Of a stretch of DNA of 10,369 nt, positions 1 through 7,145 are shown piece after piece. Origin of the DNA: JAOUEA01 sp031364965 (GTDB lineage: Bacteria; Actinomycetota; UBA4738; HRBIN12); NCBI GenBank assembly GCA_031364965.1, contig JANLXF010000010.1, positions 1-10,369 on the forward strand, in the 5' to 3' direction. The translations under genes and the position numbers were made by a program. The notes under the pieces are model-generated. The model ran no database searches and was not told the DNA's origin. It saw only the letters and a program-made list of their open reading frames with translations. Numbering within the stretch: the first letter of the stretch is position 1; each line of letters opens with the position of its first letter.

Positions 1-1
1 C

Positions 2-1780
2 TTGGCGGCGGAGGCCGTAGCGTGGATCGGCATCCTGACACCCATCATGGTCCTGTGCGTGGCGCTGCCGACGTTTCTCCTGGTGTTCCCCGACGGAACG
101 TTGCGTGCACCTCGATGGCGTCTCGCGATCGTGGTCGGGATGATCGGCGGAGTGCTCGCGACGATCGGCCTGGCGGCTACCGTCGATCGCTATTCCGGGA
201 CTCTTCCCCTGGCCCCGCCAGATTGGATCAGGGCGATCCCATCGGTCGGGGGCTTCCTGGCAGGCGGGCTCGTGCTCACGACCGGGGCGGCCGTGGCCGG
301 GCTCGTGTGCTTGGCGGTGAGGTACCGAGAGGCCGAAGGGGAACGCCGACAGCAGCTGCGTCTGCTCCTCTGGATGCTCGTCGCGATGGCGGTCGCTCCA
401 CTGCTGGCTTTCCTCGGATGGCCCGGCCTCATCTTCGTTACCCTCGTGGACGGCGGCGGCATCCTGTTCGGGATCCCTGCTGCCACTGCGATCGCTGTCT
501 TGACCTTCGGGCTGTACGACGTCGGGGTCGTGCTGAAGAAGACCATCGTCTACGGCCTCATCGTGGTGCTTCTGACGCTCTTCACTGGCCTTGTGGTCTT
601 CGTCGTGTCTCCCATCGGCCTCATGGGCGGGTTGGATTCACGCAGGGGCGATGGGGCTACCCTGCGCATCGTTACCGGTCTCATGTTCGTCGTGGTGACA
701 CTCGCGGGCACCTCTCGCATCACGAGGCGCCTGGCCAGACGGATGGTGTACGGGAGGCGCGCCACACCCTACGAGGCGATGGCGGAGTTCTCCGAGCGCC
801 TGGGCGAGGCCTATGCGACTGAAGACGTGCTGCCGCGCATAGCCGAGATCTTGCGGGCCTCGACCGGCGCCGATGTCGCACGCGTCTGGCTGCATGTCGG
901 GGGCGAGCTCCGACCCGTGGCCGCCGTGCCTAACTCAGCACCCGAACCTCAGGTGCTGACAGCTGCGCAGGACGAGCTTCCCGAGATCGCGGGCATGCGG
1001 GCTTTTCCCGTCCGTCACAGGGGTGAACTGCTCGGCGCGCTCACCGTCACGATGCCCTCCGCGGAGCCGCTGTCGAAGACAGGCGAGAAGCTCGTGTCGA
1101 ACCTGGCGTCCCAGGCTGGCCTCGTGCTCCGCAACGTGCGATTGATCGAAGAGCTCCACGAGTCACGGCGCCGCATCGTGGCCGCGCAGGATGAGCGCGC
1201 TCGCAAACTCGAGCGTGACATCCACGACGGGGCCCAGCAGCAGCTCGTAGCGCTGTCCGTAAGGCTGAGGCTTGCAGAGCAGCTCGCTTCGGCCGATGCA
1301 CCGAAGATCGCCGAGCTGCTGGCGGAGCTCCGGACCGAGTCGATCGACGCGCTCGACAACCTGCGCAACCTCGCCCGAGGGATCTACCCGCCTCTGCTCG
1401 CCGACGAGGGACTTGCGGTCGCGATCGGTGCCCAGGCGAGGAAGTCGACCGTGGAGATCCGATTGCACGCCGACGCTTCACGACGGTACCCGCTCGAGGT
1501 CGAGGCCGCCGTCTACTTCTGCTGCCTCGAGGCCCTCCAGAACGTCGCCAAGTACGCGAACACCAACTCGGCCTCTGTTCGGTTGACGCAGATCGATCGT
1601 CACCTCACCTTCGAGATCGCCGACGATGGAGCCGGATTCGAGCTCGCAGATGCCCACGGCTCCGGACTGACCAACATGCGGGACCGAGTCGAAGCCGTGG
1701 GCGGAGAGCTCGAAGTGCAGTCGACCCGAGGGGCGGGCACAACCGTCACCGGTCGGATTCCCATTGAGGCTCGGTCGTAG
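2..1780 (+). CDS. Sensor histidine kinase (membrane, GAF, HisKA_3, HATPase), 5' partial
   Basis: Transmembrane sensor kinase that would autophosphorylate on His and pass the phosphate to a LuxR/NarL-type response regulator. The visible part is 592 residues. Hydrophobic membrane segments run to about residue 240. A GAF-like sensor domain follows at about 258-385. The HisKA_3 dimerisation domain at about 390-465 has the phospho-acceptor H408 in the motif RDIHDGAQQQ. The HATPase_c domain at about 495-590 shows an N-box (E510, N514), DGAGF at 542-546 and GSGLTNM at 553-559. The pattern FPDG.L...RWR near residue 29 is typical of an actinobacterial kinase family. The frame is open to the first base, and the TTG at position 2 may simply be an internal Leu codon, so the true start is probably upstream. 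No response regulator follows; the next gene is convergent, so a partner, if adjacent, lies upstream of the window. All catalytic boxes are intact. The stimulus is unknown. Confidence 0.93.
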   Translation: MAAEAVAWIGILTPIMVLCVALPTFLLVFPDGTLRAPRWRLAIVVGMIGGVLATIGLAATVDRYSGTLPLAPPDWIRAIPSVGGFLAGGLVLTTGAAVAGLVCLAVRYREAEGERRQQLRLLLWMLVAMAVAPLLAFLGWPGLIFVTLVDGGGILFGIPAATAIAVLTFGLYDVGVVLKKTIVYGLIVVLLTLFTGLVVFVVSPIGLMGGLDSRRGDGATLRIVTGLMFVVVTLAGTSRITRRLARRMVYGRRATPYEAMAEFSERLGEAYATEDVLPRIAEILRASTGADVARVWLHVGGELRPVAAVPNSAPEPQVLTAAQDELPEIAGMRAFPVRHRGELLGALTVTMPSAEPLSKTGEKLVSNLASQAGLVLRNVRLIEELHESRRRIVAAQDERARKLERDIHDGAQQQLVALSVRLRLAEQLASADAPKIAELLAELRTESIDALDNLRNLARGIYPPLLADEGLAVAIGAQARKSTVEIRLHADASRRYPLEVEAAVYFCCLEALQNVAKYANTNSASVRLTQIDRHLTFEIADDGAGFELADAHGSGLTNMRDRVEAVGGELEVQSTRGAGTTVTGRIPIEARS

Positions 1781-1862
1781 CTGAGCGACGCGCACGACAG
1801 TTGCACGGGCCGACGCGAACGCTGGGACCGAGGCAGTGACCGTCACAGCTCAGCCGAGCAGC

Positions 1863-4328
1863 TCATCCCAGGGAGTCGAGGGCGAGCGTCACGGCCTCGT
1901 CGGTCGTCAGGGTCAGGCCCTTCTCCCGGGCCTGCGCGAACGCAGCGTCGTCGAGCTGATCACGGATCGTGGTGAGCGTCTCTTCGTTCATCCTCCTGAC
2001 CCAGCTCTCCCCGCCGCCGATCTCCTCGCGTAGGGCGTCGAACCACGCGATCAACCGGGCAGCCGTCCCTATGTTTCCTACGGCCGTGATGGCGTGGGCG
2101 ACACTGCACACGCCCATCGCGACTTCGATGCGGTCGCCGAGGTCACGTCTGATGCGTAGGCTCTGTTCGAGCAGCGGGAGCGCGTCCTGAGCCCGGCCCT
2201 CGCGGACGGCGAGCCACCCTAGTGAACCGAGCAGTGTCGCCTCGAGGGACCTGCTGCCCAGCGCGCTCGCCTGGCGGAGAGCGTCCTCGTACAGTTCCCG
2301 GGCGCGTTCCAGGTCGCCGGACTTCGTGTAGACCCACGCAAGGGTGCGGGTCGTCCACAGGGCGAATTGTTCGTCGCCAACGTCGCGGGACAGTCGGATG
2401 CTCTGTTCGAGGAGTCGCTGAGCCCCCACCTGATCGCCCTCCTCCGAGACTGCATAGCCGAGCTGCTGGAGGGACTCGGCCTCACCCCGCCGATCTCCGA
2501 GGGCGACATGGAGCACGAGCGCTTCCTCGGCTCGCAGTCCCATCGTCGCGGGATCTCCCATGATGGCCGCCAACTCGGCCGACCCGTTGAGAGCCTTGGC
2601 GCGAGCCTCGGTGGGGCGCTCGTCCGCTCGCAGGGCGCTTTCGATGCGACGCCATCCTTCGGCGACGTGGCCCCTGCTGCCCCAGAGATTTGACAGTGCT
2701 CCAACCATCAGCGAGGCACGTTCCGTCTCGCCTGAAACCGCCAGCTGATCGAGGGCGGCACGGAGGTTGTCGAGCTCACGCTCCAGCCGGTCGAGCCACT
2801 CCCGGCCGCCCCCGAGGACTTCATCGTCCACATGCGGCTCCGCCTCCTCAGCCAGCGCCTGGAAGCGATGGGCGTGGCGACGCCGAAGCTCCTCGGCCTC
2901 TCCCGAACTCTCGAGTTGCTCTGTCGCGTACTCACGGATCGTCTCCAGCATCCAGAACCGCTCGTGCGTGTGGCGCAGCAGGCTCTTGTCGACGAGTGAC
3001 TGGAGGGTGTCCATGTCGGCATCCGCGACGTCCACTGCAGACTCGAGCGTGCAACCGCCGGCGAACACGGCGAGCTGTGCGAACAGGCGTTGCTCCTCGG
3101 CTGAAAGCAGCTCGTAGGACCACGCGATCGTAGCCCGGAGCGTCTGCTGCCGGGGGTCGGCGTCTCGCCCCCCTTTGAGGAGGTCGAGACGACCCGAGAG
3201 TCGCTCCAGGATCTGCCGCGGAGAGAGCACGCTCGCCCGGGCGGCGGCGAGCTCGAGCGCGAGGGGCAAGTTGTCCAGAGCGCGACAGAGATCGTGCACG
3301 GCGGGCTCTGGTTCAGCGTGAGCCCGGGCGCAGAACAGTTCGACGGCCTCGAGGTCGGCGAGGGGTGCCACCGCATACTCGACCTCACCTCGGACCCGAA
3401 GCAGCTCCCGGGATGTCACGAGTACCGCAAGGTTGGGGCAGGTCTCCACGAGAGCGGCGAGCTCGCGCGCTGACTCGATCACCTGCTCCAGGTTGTCCAG
3501 CACCAGCAGCATCTCCCGTTCGCCGATGTGACTCGCCAGGGCGTCGGTGGCGCCCAGCGTCTGCGCGATCTCCTCGGTAACGAGCGCCGGATCACGGAGC
3601 GGAGCCAGCTCGACCCAGAACACCCCTGCCTTGAACACCGGCACGAGTTCGGCCGCAGCCTCGATCGCGAGGCGCGTCTTCCCGGTACCGCCCGGGCCGG
3701 TGAGCGTGAGTAGACGGGCGCCGTCTCGCAGGAGCGAGGCGATCTTCCCGACTTCCTTGTCCCTGCCGACGAACGAGCTCGCGGGATGGGGCAGGTTGGT
3801 GTTGGAGATCGTCTTCAGTGGCGGGAAGCGCCCCGTCCCGAGCTGGAAGATCGCCACCGGTGCGCCGATGTCCTTCAGCCGGTGTTCGCCGAGGTCGGTG
3901 ACCTCGACGTTGGTCAGGTGCAGTGTCTGTTCGGACATCAGCACCTGTCCCCCGTGGCCGACCGCGGCGATACGGGCGCCCTCATGCACGACCTCCCCGA
4001 CGTAGCCCTCCTCGCCGACGTGGGGGACACCGGTGTGCAGACCCATCCGCACACGGATAGGGCCGAGTGAAAGGGCTTCCTGCGCCTCCGTGGCCGCCTG
4101 GATCGCGCCGAGCGCGGTCGGGAACGCGACGAAGAACGCGTCGCCCTGGGTGTCGACCTCCACCCCGTCGTACCGTGTGAACGCCTCACGGACGACCCGC
4201 CGATGTTCGGCCAGCGCGTCGGCGTATGACGCGGCGCCAAGCGCGTGCAGGAGCTTCGTCGAACCCTCGATGTCGGTGAACAGGAAGGTGACGGTGCCGG
4301 AGGGGAGATCTCGTCGCACGGGCGTCAT
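1863..4328 (-). CDS. Cyclase-like / NB-ARC ATPase / TPR signalling protein
   Basis: An 821-residue cytoplasmic regulator with the architecture cyclase homology domain, STAND-type ATPase, TPR. The cyclase-like domain at about 11-165 keeps both metal-binding Asp residues (D19 in FTDIEGST, D63 in QGD) and R119. By ungapped alignment to class III cyclases, the substrate-selecting Lys is D59, its partner Asp is G108 and the transition-state Asn is H115, so cyclase activity is doubtful. The ATPase has Walker A GPGGTGKT at 211-218, Walker B LLVLDN at 274-279, TSRELLR at 305-311 and NLPLAL at 353-358. A winged-helix-like stretch follows at about 395-470, then TPR-like repeats at about 560-770. The start at 4328 is chosen because family members begin just before SGTVTFLF. 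The frame stays open upstream to 4658, with an in-frame ATG at 4463, but that extension is low-complexity and matches no domain I know. Neither candidate start has a clear Shine-Dalgarno sequence. Probably a nucleotide-controlled switch; its partner is unknown. Confidence 0.88.
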   Translation of the reverse strand: MTPVRRDLPSGTVTFLFTDIEGSTKLLHALGAASYADALAEHRRVVREAFTRYDGVEVDTQGDAFFVAFPTALGAIQAATEAQEALSLGPIRVRMGLHTGVPHVGEEGYVGEVVHEGARIAAVGHGGQVLMSEQTLHLTNVEVTDLGEHRLKDIGAPVAIFQLGTGRFPPLKTISNTNLPHPASSFVGRDKEVGKIASLLRDGARLLTLTGPGGTGKTRLAIEAAAELVPVFKAGVFWVELAPLRDPALVTEEIAQTLGATDALASHIGEREMLLVLDNLEQVIESARELAALVETCPNLAVLVTSRELLRVRGEVEYAVAPLADLEAVELFCARAHAEPEPAVHDLCRALDNLPLALELAAARASVLSPRQILERLSGRLDLLKGGRDADPRQQTLRATIAWSYELLSAEEQRLFAQLAVFAGGCTLESAVDVADADMDTLQSLVDKSLLRHTHERFWMLETIREYATEQLESSGEAEELRRRHAHRFQALAEEAEPHVDDEVLGGGREWLDRLERELDNLRAALDQLAVSGETERASLMVGALSNLWGSRGHVAEGWRRIESALRADERPTEARAKALNGSAELAAIMGDPATMGLRAEEALVLHVALGDRRGEAESLQQLGYAVSEEGDQVGAQRLLEQSIRLSRDVGDEQFALWTTRTLAWVYTKSGDLERARELYEDALRQASALGSRSLEATLLGSLGWLAVREGRAQDALPLLEQSLRIRRDLGDRIEVAMGVCSVAHAITAVGNIGTAARLIAWFDALREEIGGGESWVRRMNEETLTTIRDQLDDAAFAQAREKGLTLTTDEAVTLALDSLG

Positions 4329-4473
4329 GATGCCCCGGACGGAGCCACCGGACCAGCCGAGTTGTGGACCGTCCTGCGAAGAAGCCTCACCCCGAGCGCC
4401 GGGGCGATCGTGCCCTCGAGGTGGCAGTGAAGCCGGCGTTCGGGAGCCGGTCGTCGACGTCATGCATCGGAGA

Positions 4474-4479
4474 ATCGTA
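4474..4479 (-). promoter_or_regulatory. Candidate -10 box of the cyclase/ATPase gene
   Basis: TACGAT on the minus strand. Six bases downstream is an ATG (4465-4467) that opens a 26-codon frame ending at 4387. Four bases further is a second ATG (4461-4463), in frame with the cyclase/ATPase gene. No good -35 hexamer is visible at 17 bases (TCCCAA). The same box-to-ATG distance occurs at other genes here, which supports a leaderless transcript, but which ATG is used cannot be decided from the sequence. Confidence 0.4.
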
Positions 4480-4487
4480 GCGGTCTT

Positions 4488-4504
4488 CGTCCCACGTTGG
4501 GACG
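4488..4504. promoter_or_regulatory. 17-bp palindrome, candidate operator
   Basis: CGTCCCA-CGT-TGGGACG: two perfect 7-base arms around a 3-base centre. It lies 8 bases upstream of the TACGAT box of the cyclase/ATPase gene and covers the spacer and -35 position. That is where a dimeric repressor would block RNA polymerase. No regulator gene is adjacent, and I do not recognise the motif as the site of a known family. Confidence 0.4.
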
Positions 4505-4825
4505 TCAGAGGATCCGGAGGGTCGGTGTCGGTGTGACGAGCGCCACACGCGAGCGGGAACGACCCGGTGATCCCGAACCCGGCGGATGGGGATCTCCACC
4601 GCCCCGAAGCGGGAGGGTCTGCCCCAGCTTCGGTTGCTCTCGGGGTCGAGTTGCTCACGCGGCGGAAGGCCGACAGCCGCTCGATGGCGGGCGAGGGTGA
4701 GCGCGTTGACCATCAGCGCCCAGCCGCGGATTTCAGCCTGCTGGCGGCGCCAGCCCAGGCTGTGGGCTCGTCCGAGGTACAGCGGGCCCTCCAGGCCCCT
4801 GTGTCGCGACGTGACGCCCTGAACT
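4505..4825. other. Intergenic stretch without a supported gene
   Basis: Between the palindrome upstream of the cyclase/ATPase gene and the stop of the aldehyde dehydrogenase. Several frames are open, but none has a ribosome-binding site, a TANNNT box at the right distance or a recognisable domain. A minus-strand frame through about 4714-4828 reads like protein (segments such as GLEGPLYLGRAHSLGW and GWALMVNALTLA) but I cannot assign it; it could be a decayed gene end. Two GC-rich hairpins near the dehydrogenase stop are listed separately. Confidence 0.5.
4752..4798 (-). terminator. Two GC-rich hairpins downstream of the aldehyde dehydrogenase
   Basis: Two short inverted repeats lie 28-76 bases past the dehydrogenase stop codon. 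AGCCCA/TGGGCT has a 5-base loop (4752-4768) and GGGCC/GGCCC has a 5-base loop (4784-4798). No U-tract follows on either strand. GC-rich actinobacteria often have terminators without U-tracts, so termination is possible but weakly supported. Confidence 0.25.
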
Positions 4826-6190
4826 TCAGCCGATGCGGATCAGCTTCTTGTTGACGAACTCGTCGGCGCCGAGGCGCCCCAGCTCGCGGCCCGTGCCCGA
4901 GTTCTTGATGCCGCCGAAAGGCAGTTCGACGCCGTCGGCGAGCACGCAGTTCACGTACACCATGCCTGCCTCGATGCTGTCGGCGACGCGGTTCGCCTGC
5001 TCCCGGTCGGTGGTGTAGAGGTAGGAGCCCAGGCCGAACGGGGTGTCGTTCGCGATGCGCACGGCGTCGGCCTCGTCCTTCGCCCGATACAGCTGCGCCA
5101 CCGGCCCGAAGAACTCCTCCTTGGAAGCGGGGTTGTCTGGCGCGATGTCCGCCAGGACGGTCGTCGGGAAGAACGCGCCGTCACGGGTGCCGCCGTGCAC
5201 GAGTGTCGCGCCGTGCTCGACCGCGCGCTTGACCTGTTCCTCGAGCCCTTCGGCGGCCTTCAGCGAGGACAGCGGGCCCAGCGCAGAGTCGCCCGAGGTC
5301 GGGTCGGTCGCCTCGACCTTCGCAAGCTTGGCGGTGAACTTCTCCAGGAAGGGCTCGTACAGATCGTCGGTGACGATGAAGCGCTTGGCCCCGTTGCACG
5401 ACTGGCCGCTGTTGTCGAGTCGGGCATCGACCGCGTTCTGCACGGTGGCGTCGAGGTCGTCGGTCGACAGCAGGATGAAGGGGTCAGCCCCGCCGAGCTC
5501 GAGCACGACCTTCTTCAGGTGGCGCCCGGCGATCTCGGCGACCGCGGCGCCGGCCCGCTCGGAGCCGGTGAGCGAGACACCTTGCACGCGCGGGTCCGCG
5601 ATGATCTGTTCGACCTGGTCGTGCGAGGCGTAGATGTTCACGTAGGCACCGGCGGGGAAGCCAGCGTCAAGGAAGATCTGCTGCTGCGCAGCGGCGGACT
5701 CGGGGCACTGCTGTGCGTGCTTCAGCAAGATCGTGTTGCCGATGATGAGGTTCGGACCGGCGAAGCGAGCGACCTGGTAGTAGGGGAAGTTCCACGGCAT
5801 GACGCCGAGCAGCACCCCGAGCGACGAGCGGCGGACGACCGCGGAGCCATCGCCCGCGAGGAGCTTGATCGGCTCGTCCTTCAGGAACTCCGGCGAGTTG
5901 TCGGCGTAGTACTCGTAGATCGCAGCGGCGAATTCGACCTCGCCGAGTGCCTGCTCGATCGGCTTGCCCATCTCGCGCACGATGAGCTCCGCCAGCTCCT
6001 GGCGGCGCTCGTTGTGGAGTTCGCTGACGCGGCGGACGAGGGCCGCGCGCTCCTCGACCGTGGTCTCCTTCGACCAGGTGCGGTGCGCTTCGTCTGCTGC
6101 GGTGATCGCGGCGTCGAGCTCGGCGACGGTGAGGGTGTCGTAGGTCTTGACTGTCTCACCGGTGGCGGGGTTGGTGACGGCGTATCCCAT
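4826..6190 (-). CDS. gabD1: Succinate-semialdehyde dehydrogenase-type aldehyde dehydrogenase (GabD1-like)
   Basis: NAD(P)-dependent cytosolic oxidation of an aldehyde, most likely succinate semialdehyde to succinate (end of the GABA shunt, bypass around 2-oxoglutarate dehydrogenase). The 454-residue length fits the short GabD1 type of mycobacteria (about 457). It shows the Rossmann coenzyme domain with PWNFPYY (N134, oxyanion hole), LLKHA (K157) and LTGSERAG. The general base is E231 in LELGGADPF, the catalytic thiol is C265 in SGQSCNGAKRF, and E359 in EEFFGP contacts nicotinamide ribose. The C-terminal NSGTGRE motif is present. The start is secured by AAGGAG at 6199-6204, eight bases before the ATG. 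No GABA transaminase or permease lies nearby, so the substrate rests on family resemblance alone. A TANNNT box at 6276-6281 may be the promoter, giving a leader of roughly 80 bases. The gene is intact. Confidence 0.9.
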   Translation of the reverse strand: MGYAVTNPATGETVKTYDTLTVAELDAAITAADEAHRTWSKETTVEERAALVRRVSELHNERRQELAELIVREMGKPIEQALGEVEFAAAIYEYYADNSPEFLKDEPIKLLAGDGSAVVRRSSLGVLLGVMPWNFPYYQVARFAGPNLIIGNTILLKHAQQCPESAAAQQQIFLDAGFPAGAYVNIYASHDQVEQIIADPRVQGVSLTGSERAGAAVAEIAGRHLKKVVLELGGADPFILLSTDDLDATVQNAVDARLDNSGQSCNGAKRFIVTDDLYEPFLEKFTAKLAKVEATDPTSGDSALGPLSSLKAAEGLEEQVKRAVEHGATLVHGGTRDGAFFPTTVLADIAPDNPASKEEFFGPVAQLYRAKDEADAVRIANDTPFGLGSYLYTTDREQANRVADSIEAGMVYVNCVLADGVELPFGGIKNSGTGRELGRLGADEFVNKKLIRIG

Positions 6191-6275
6191 CGTCCGATCT
6201 CCTTTTCCGTGGGTCTAACCGAGTCTCCCTCTGCACATCGTCGATCACGAGGGTCGGCTTCTCAGGCATGTCGAA

Positions 6276-6281
6276 ACCCTA
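6276..6281 (-). promoter_or_regulatory. Candidate -10 box upstream of the aldehyde dehydrogenase
   Basis: TAGGGT on the minus strand, exactly six bases before an ATG (6267-6269) that opens a 37-codon frame overlapping the dehydrogenase start. No convincing -35 is visible. Two copies of GCATGTCGA (plus-strand sequence, 6266-6274 and 6306-6314) flank it. It could serve the dehydrogenase, a leaderless small peptide, or both. Confidence 0.35.
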
Positions 6282-6412
6282 CACCGGCCGGCGAATCCTC
6301 GGCATGCATGTCGAGGTCGACAGCGAACACACGGCATGGCTCCACTTCCGCGTGCGGGCTGGGGGTACCCCTCGCCACGGCCTGGTCGGCCGGTGTTGCG
6401 CTTGAGGCCTTG

Positions 6413-6488
6413 CGCGCCCGACGGGCTTCGATCCCGCGATCTCCTCCTTGACAGGGAGGTGAGGACGACCGGACTCCTCTACGGGCGC
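6413..6488 (-). tRNA. tRNA-Asp (GTC)
   Basis: The cloverleaf folds completely over 76 bases: a 7-bp acceptor stem (GCGCCCG/CGGGCGC), D-stem GAGG/CCTC, and anticodon stem CCTCC/GGAGG with loop CTGTCAA giving anticodon GTC (6450-6452). The T-stem is GCGGG/CCCGT with one G-U pair, and the discriminator is G73 as expected for Asp. No CCA is encoded. Two loops deviate: the T-loop is ATCGAAG, so base 54 is A instead of T, and the D-loop AGTCCGGTCGT has T where A21 is expected, letting the D-stem gain a fifth pair. It may still function or may be a drifting copy. It lies 45 bases downstream of tRNA-Glu on the same strand and is probably co-transcribed with it. Confidence 0.85.
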
Positions 6489-6533
6489 AAGGTATGCAGT
6501 TGTCGTGACTCGTACGGTGGTGCGGTCGTGCCG

Positions 6534-6606
6534 TGCCCCCAACGGGATTCGAACCCGTGCTTCCGCCTTGAAAGGGCGGCGTCCTAGGCCGCTAGACGAT
6601 GGGGGC
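6534..6606 (-). tRNA. tRNA-Glu (TTC)
   Basis: A 73-base cloverleaf: acceptor GCCCCCA/TGGGGGC, D-stem GTCT/GGAC, and anticodon stem CCGCC/GGCGG with loop CTTTCAA (anticodon TTC at 6570-6572). The T-arm ACGGG/CCCGT carries the canonical loop TTCGAAT, and the discriminator is A73. No CCA is encoded. A TATACT box lies 40 bases upstream. The Glu-Asp order on one strand is a common bacterial tRNA pairing. Confidence 0.97.
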
Positions 6607-6646
6607 GTCAATCCCGAGCGTACCGGCCCTAGGGGGCAGCCGACAG

Positions 6647-6652
6647 AGTATA
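6647..6652 (-). promoter_or_regulatory. Candidate -10 box of the tRNA-Glu/tRNA-Asp unit
   Basis: TATACT on the minus strand is the closest match to the -10 consensus in this intergenic region. It lies 40 bases upstream of the tRNA-Glu 5' end, implying a processed leader of about 34 bases. No good -35 is present at 17 bases (CGCTCG); GTGACG occurs 21 bases upstream, which is too far. The promoter would overlap the 3' end of the DUF192 gene. Confidence 0.5.
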
Positions 6653-6675
6653 GCCAGGCGACGAGACCGCGAGCG

Positions 6676-7032
6676 TCACGGCCCCTCAGGAGTCGCACGC
6701 GCATGACCCGCCGGCCTGAGCATGTCGCCTGGCCGCAGGTCGGCGTCGGCGGGGCATTCCATGACCGAGCGGGCCCGCATTAGCGGCCACGCGAGCCGAC
6801 CCGGCGGCAGCCGCCGGACCGCGACGACGCGCCAGCGCGCATCGACGAAGGCCACGGTGATCGGAAACCGCATCCCGAACGTGTGGACCGAACGGCACCG
6901 GGGGAGCAGCATCGCGTGATCGGGCGGGAGGTAGCCACGGTCCCGGAGCCCGCGCATCCGCTCACGGCGGGTGCCCGGCACCTCGACGCGCCAGGTGCGT
7001 CCGCGCGGATCGACGAGCTCGGTGGTGCGCAT
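6676..7032 (-). CDS. DUF192 family protein
   Basis: A 118-residue protein of the DUF192/COG1430 family (molecular role unknown). Family landmarks: ERMRGLRDRGYLPPDHAMLL at 24-43, corresponding to the usual ER..GLM.R..L......ML segment; TFGMRFPITVAFVD at 51-64, corresponding to F.M....P.D..F.D; then WRVVAVRRLPPGR and a C-terminal VMECPADADLRPGD. Many members carry a signal peptide or lipobox; this one starts directly with the domain, so it is probably cytoplasmic. No Shine-Dalgarno sequence precedes the ATG, but TAGCGT (7039-7044) sits exactly six bases upstream, which suggests a leaderless start. The gene lies between tRNA-Lys (31 bases upstream) and tRNA-Glu on the same strand, so read-through from the tRNA-Lys promoter is also possible. 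Confidence 0.8.
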   Translation of the reverse strand: MRTTELVDPRGRTWRVEVPGTRRERMRGLRDRGYLPPDHAMLLPRCRSVHTFGMRFPITVAFVDARWRVVAVRRLPPGRLAWPLMRARSVMECPADADLRPGDMLRPAGHARATPEGP

Positions 7033-7038
7033 GGCGGC

Positions 7039-7044
7039 ACGCTA
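7039..7044 (-). promoter_or_regulatory. Candidate -10 box, leaderless start of the DUF192 gene
   Basis: TAGCGT on the minus strand followed by six bases and the ATG at 7030-7032. The gene has no Shine-Dalgarno sequence. Any -35 contact would fall around the 3' end of tRNA-Lys, and no consensus hexamer is seen there. Confidence 0.4.
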
Positions 7045-7063
7045 GCGGCGCAGGGTGACACGG

Positions 7064-7138
7064 TGGGCCTGGCAGGATTCGAACCTGCGACACGAGGGTT
7101 AAAAGCCCCCTGCTCTAACCGGGCTGAGCTACAGGCCC
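7064..7138 (-). tRNA. tRNA-Lys (TTT)
   Basis: A 75-base cloverleaf: acceptor GGGCCTG/CAGGCCC, D-stem GCTC/GAGC, and anticodon stem GGGGG/CCCTC (one G-U pair) with loop CTTTTAA, anticodon TTT at 7101-7103. T-arm GCAGG/CCTGC with loop TTCGAAT; discriminator A73. The following bases read CCG, so CCA is not encoded. All conserved positions I can check are canonical. Confidence 0.97.
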
Positions 7139-7145
7139 CGGGGGA

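Noticed and set aside
1781..1862. Terminator between the convergent kinase and cyclase/ATPase genes
   Set aside because: Only short or widely spaced inverted repeats (GTGAC-C-GTCAC; CTGGGA...TCCCAG with a 38-base loop) and no U-tract. Not convincing.
4329..4658. N-terminal extension of the cyclase/ATPase protein
   Set aside because: Pro/Ser/Arg-rich with no domain. Family members start just before SGTVTFLF. The ATG at 4463 is kept only as an alternative start.
5195..6451. 418-residue plus-strand open frame
   Set aside because: Antisense to the aldehyde dehydrogenase, low complexity, and it runs into tRNA-Asp. No start signal.
6414..6488. Plus-strand tRNA reading with anticodon GAC (Val) over the tRNA-Asp gene
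   Set aside because: On the plus strand the D- and T-loops lack conserved bases. The minus-strand fold has the correct anticodon loop, GG in the D-loop and Asp discriminator G73.
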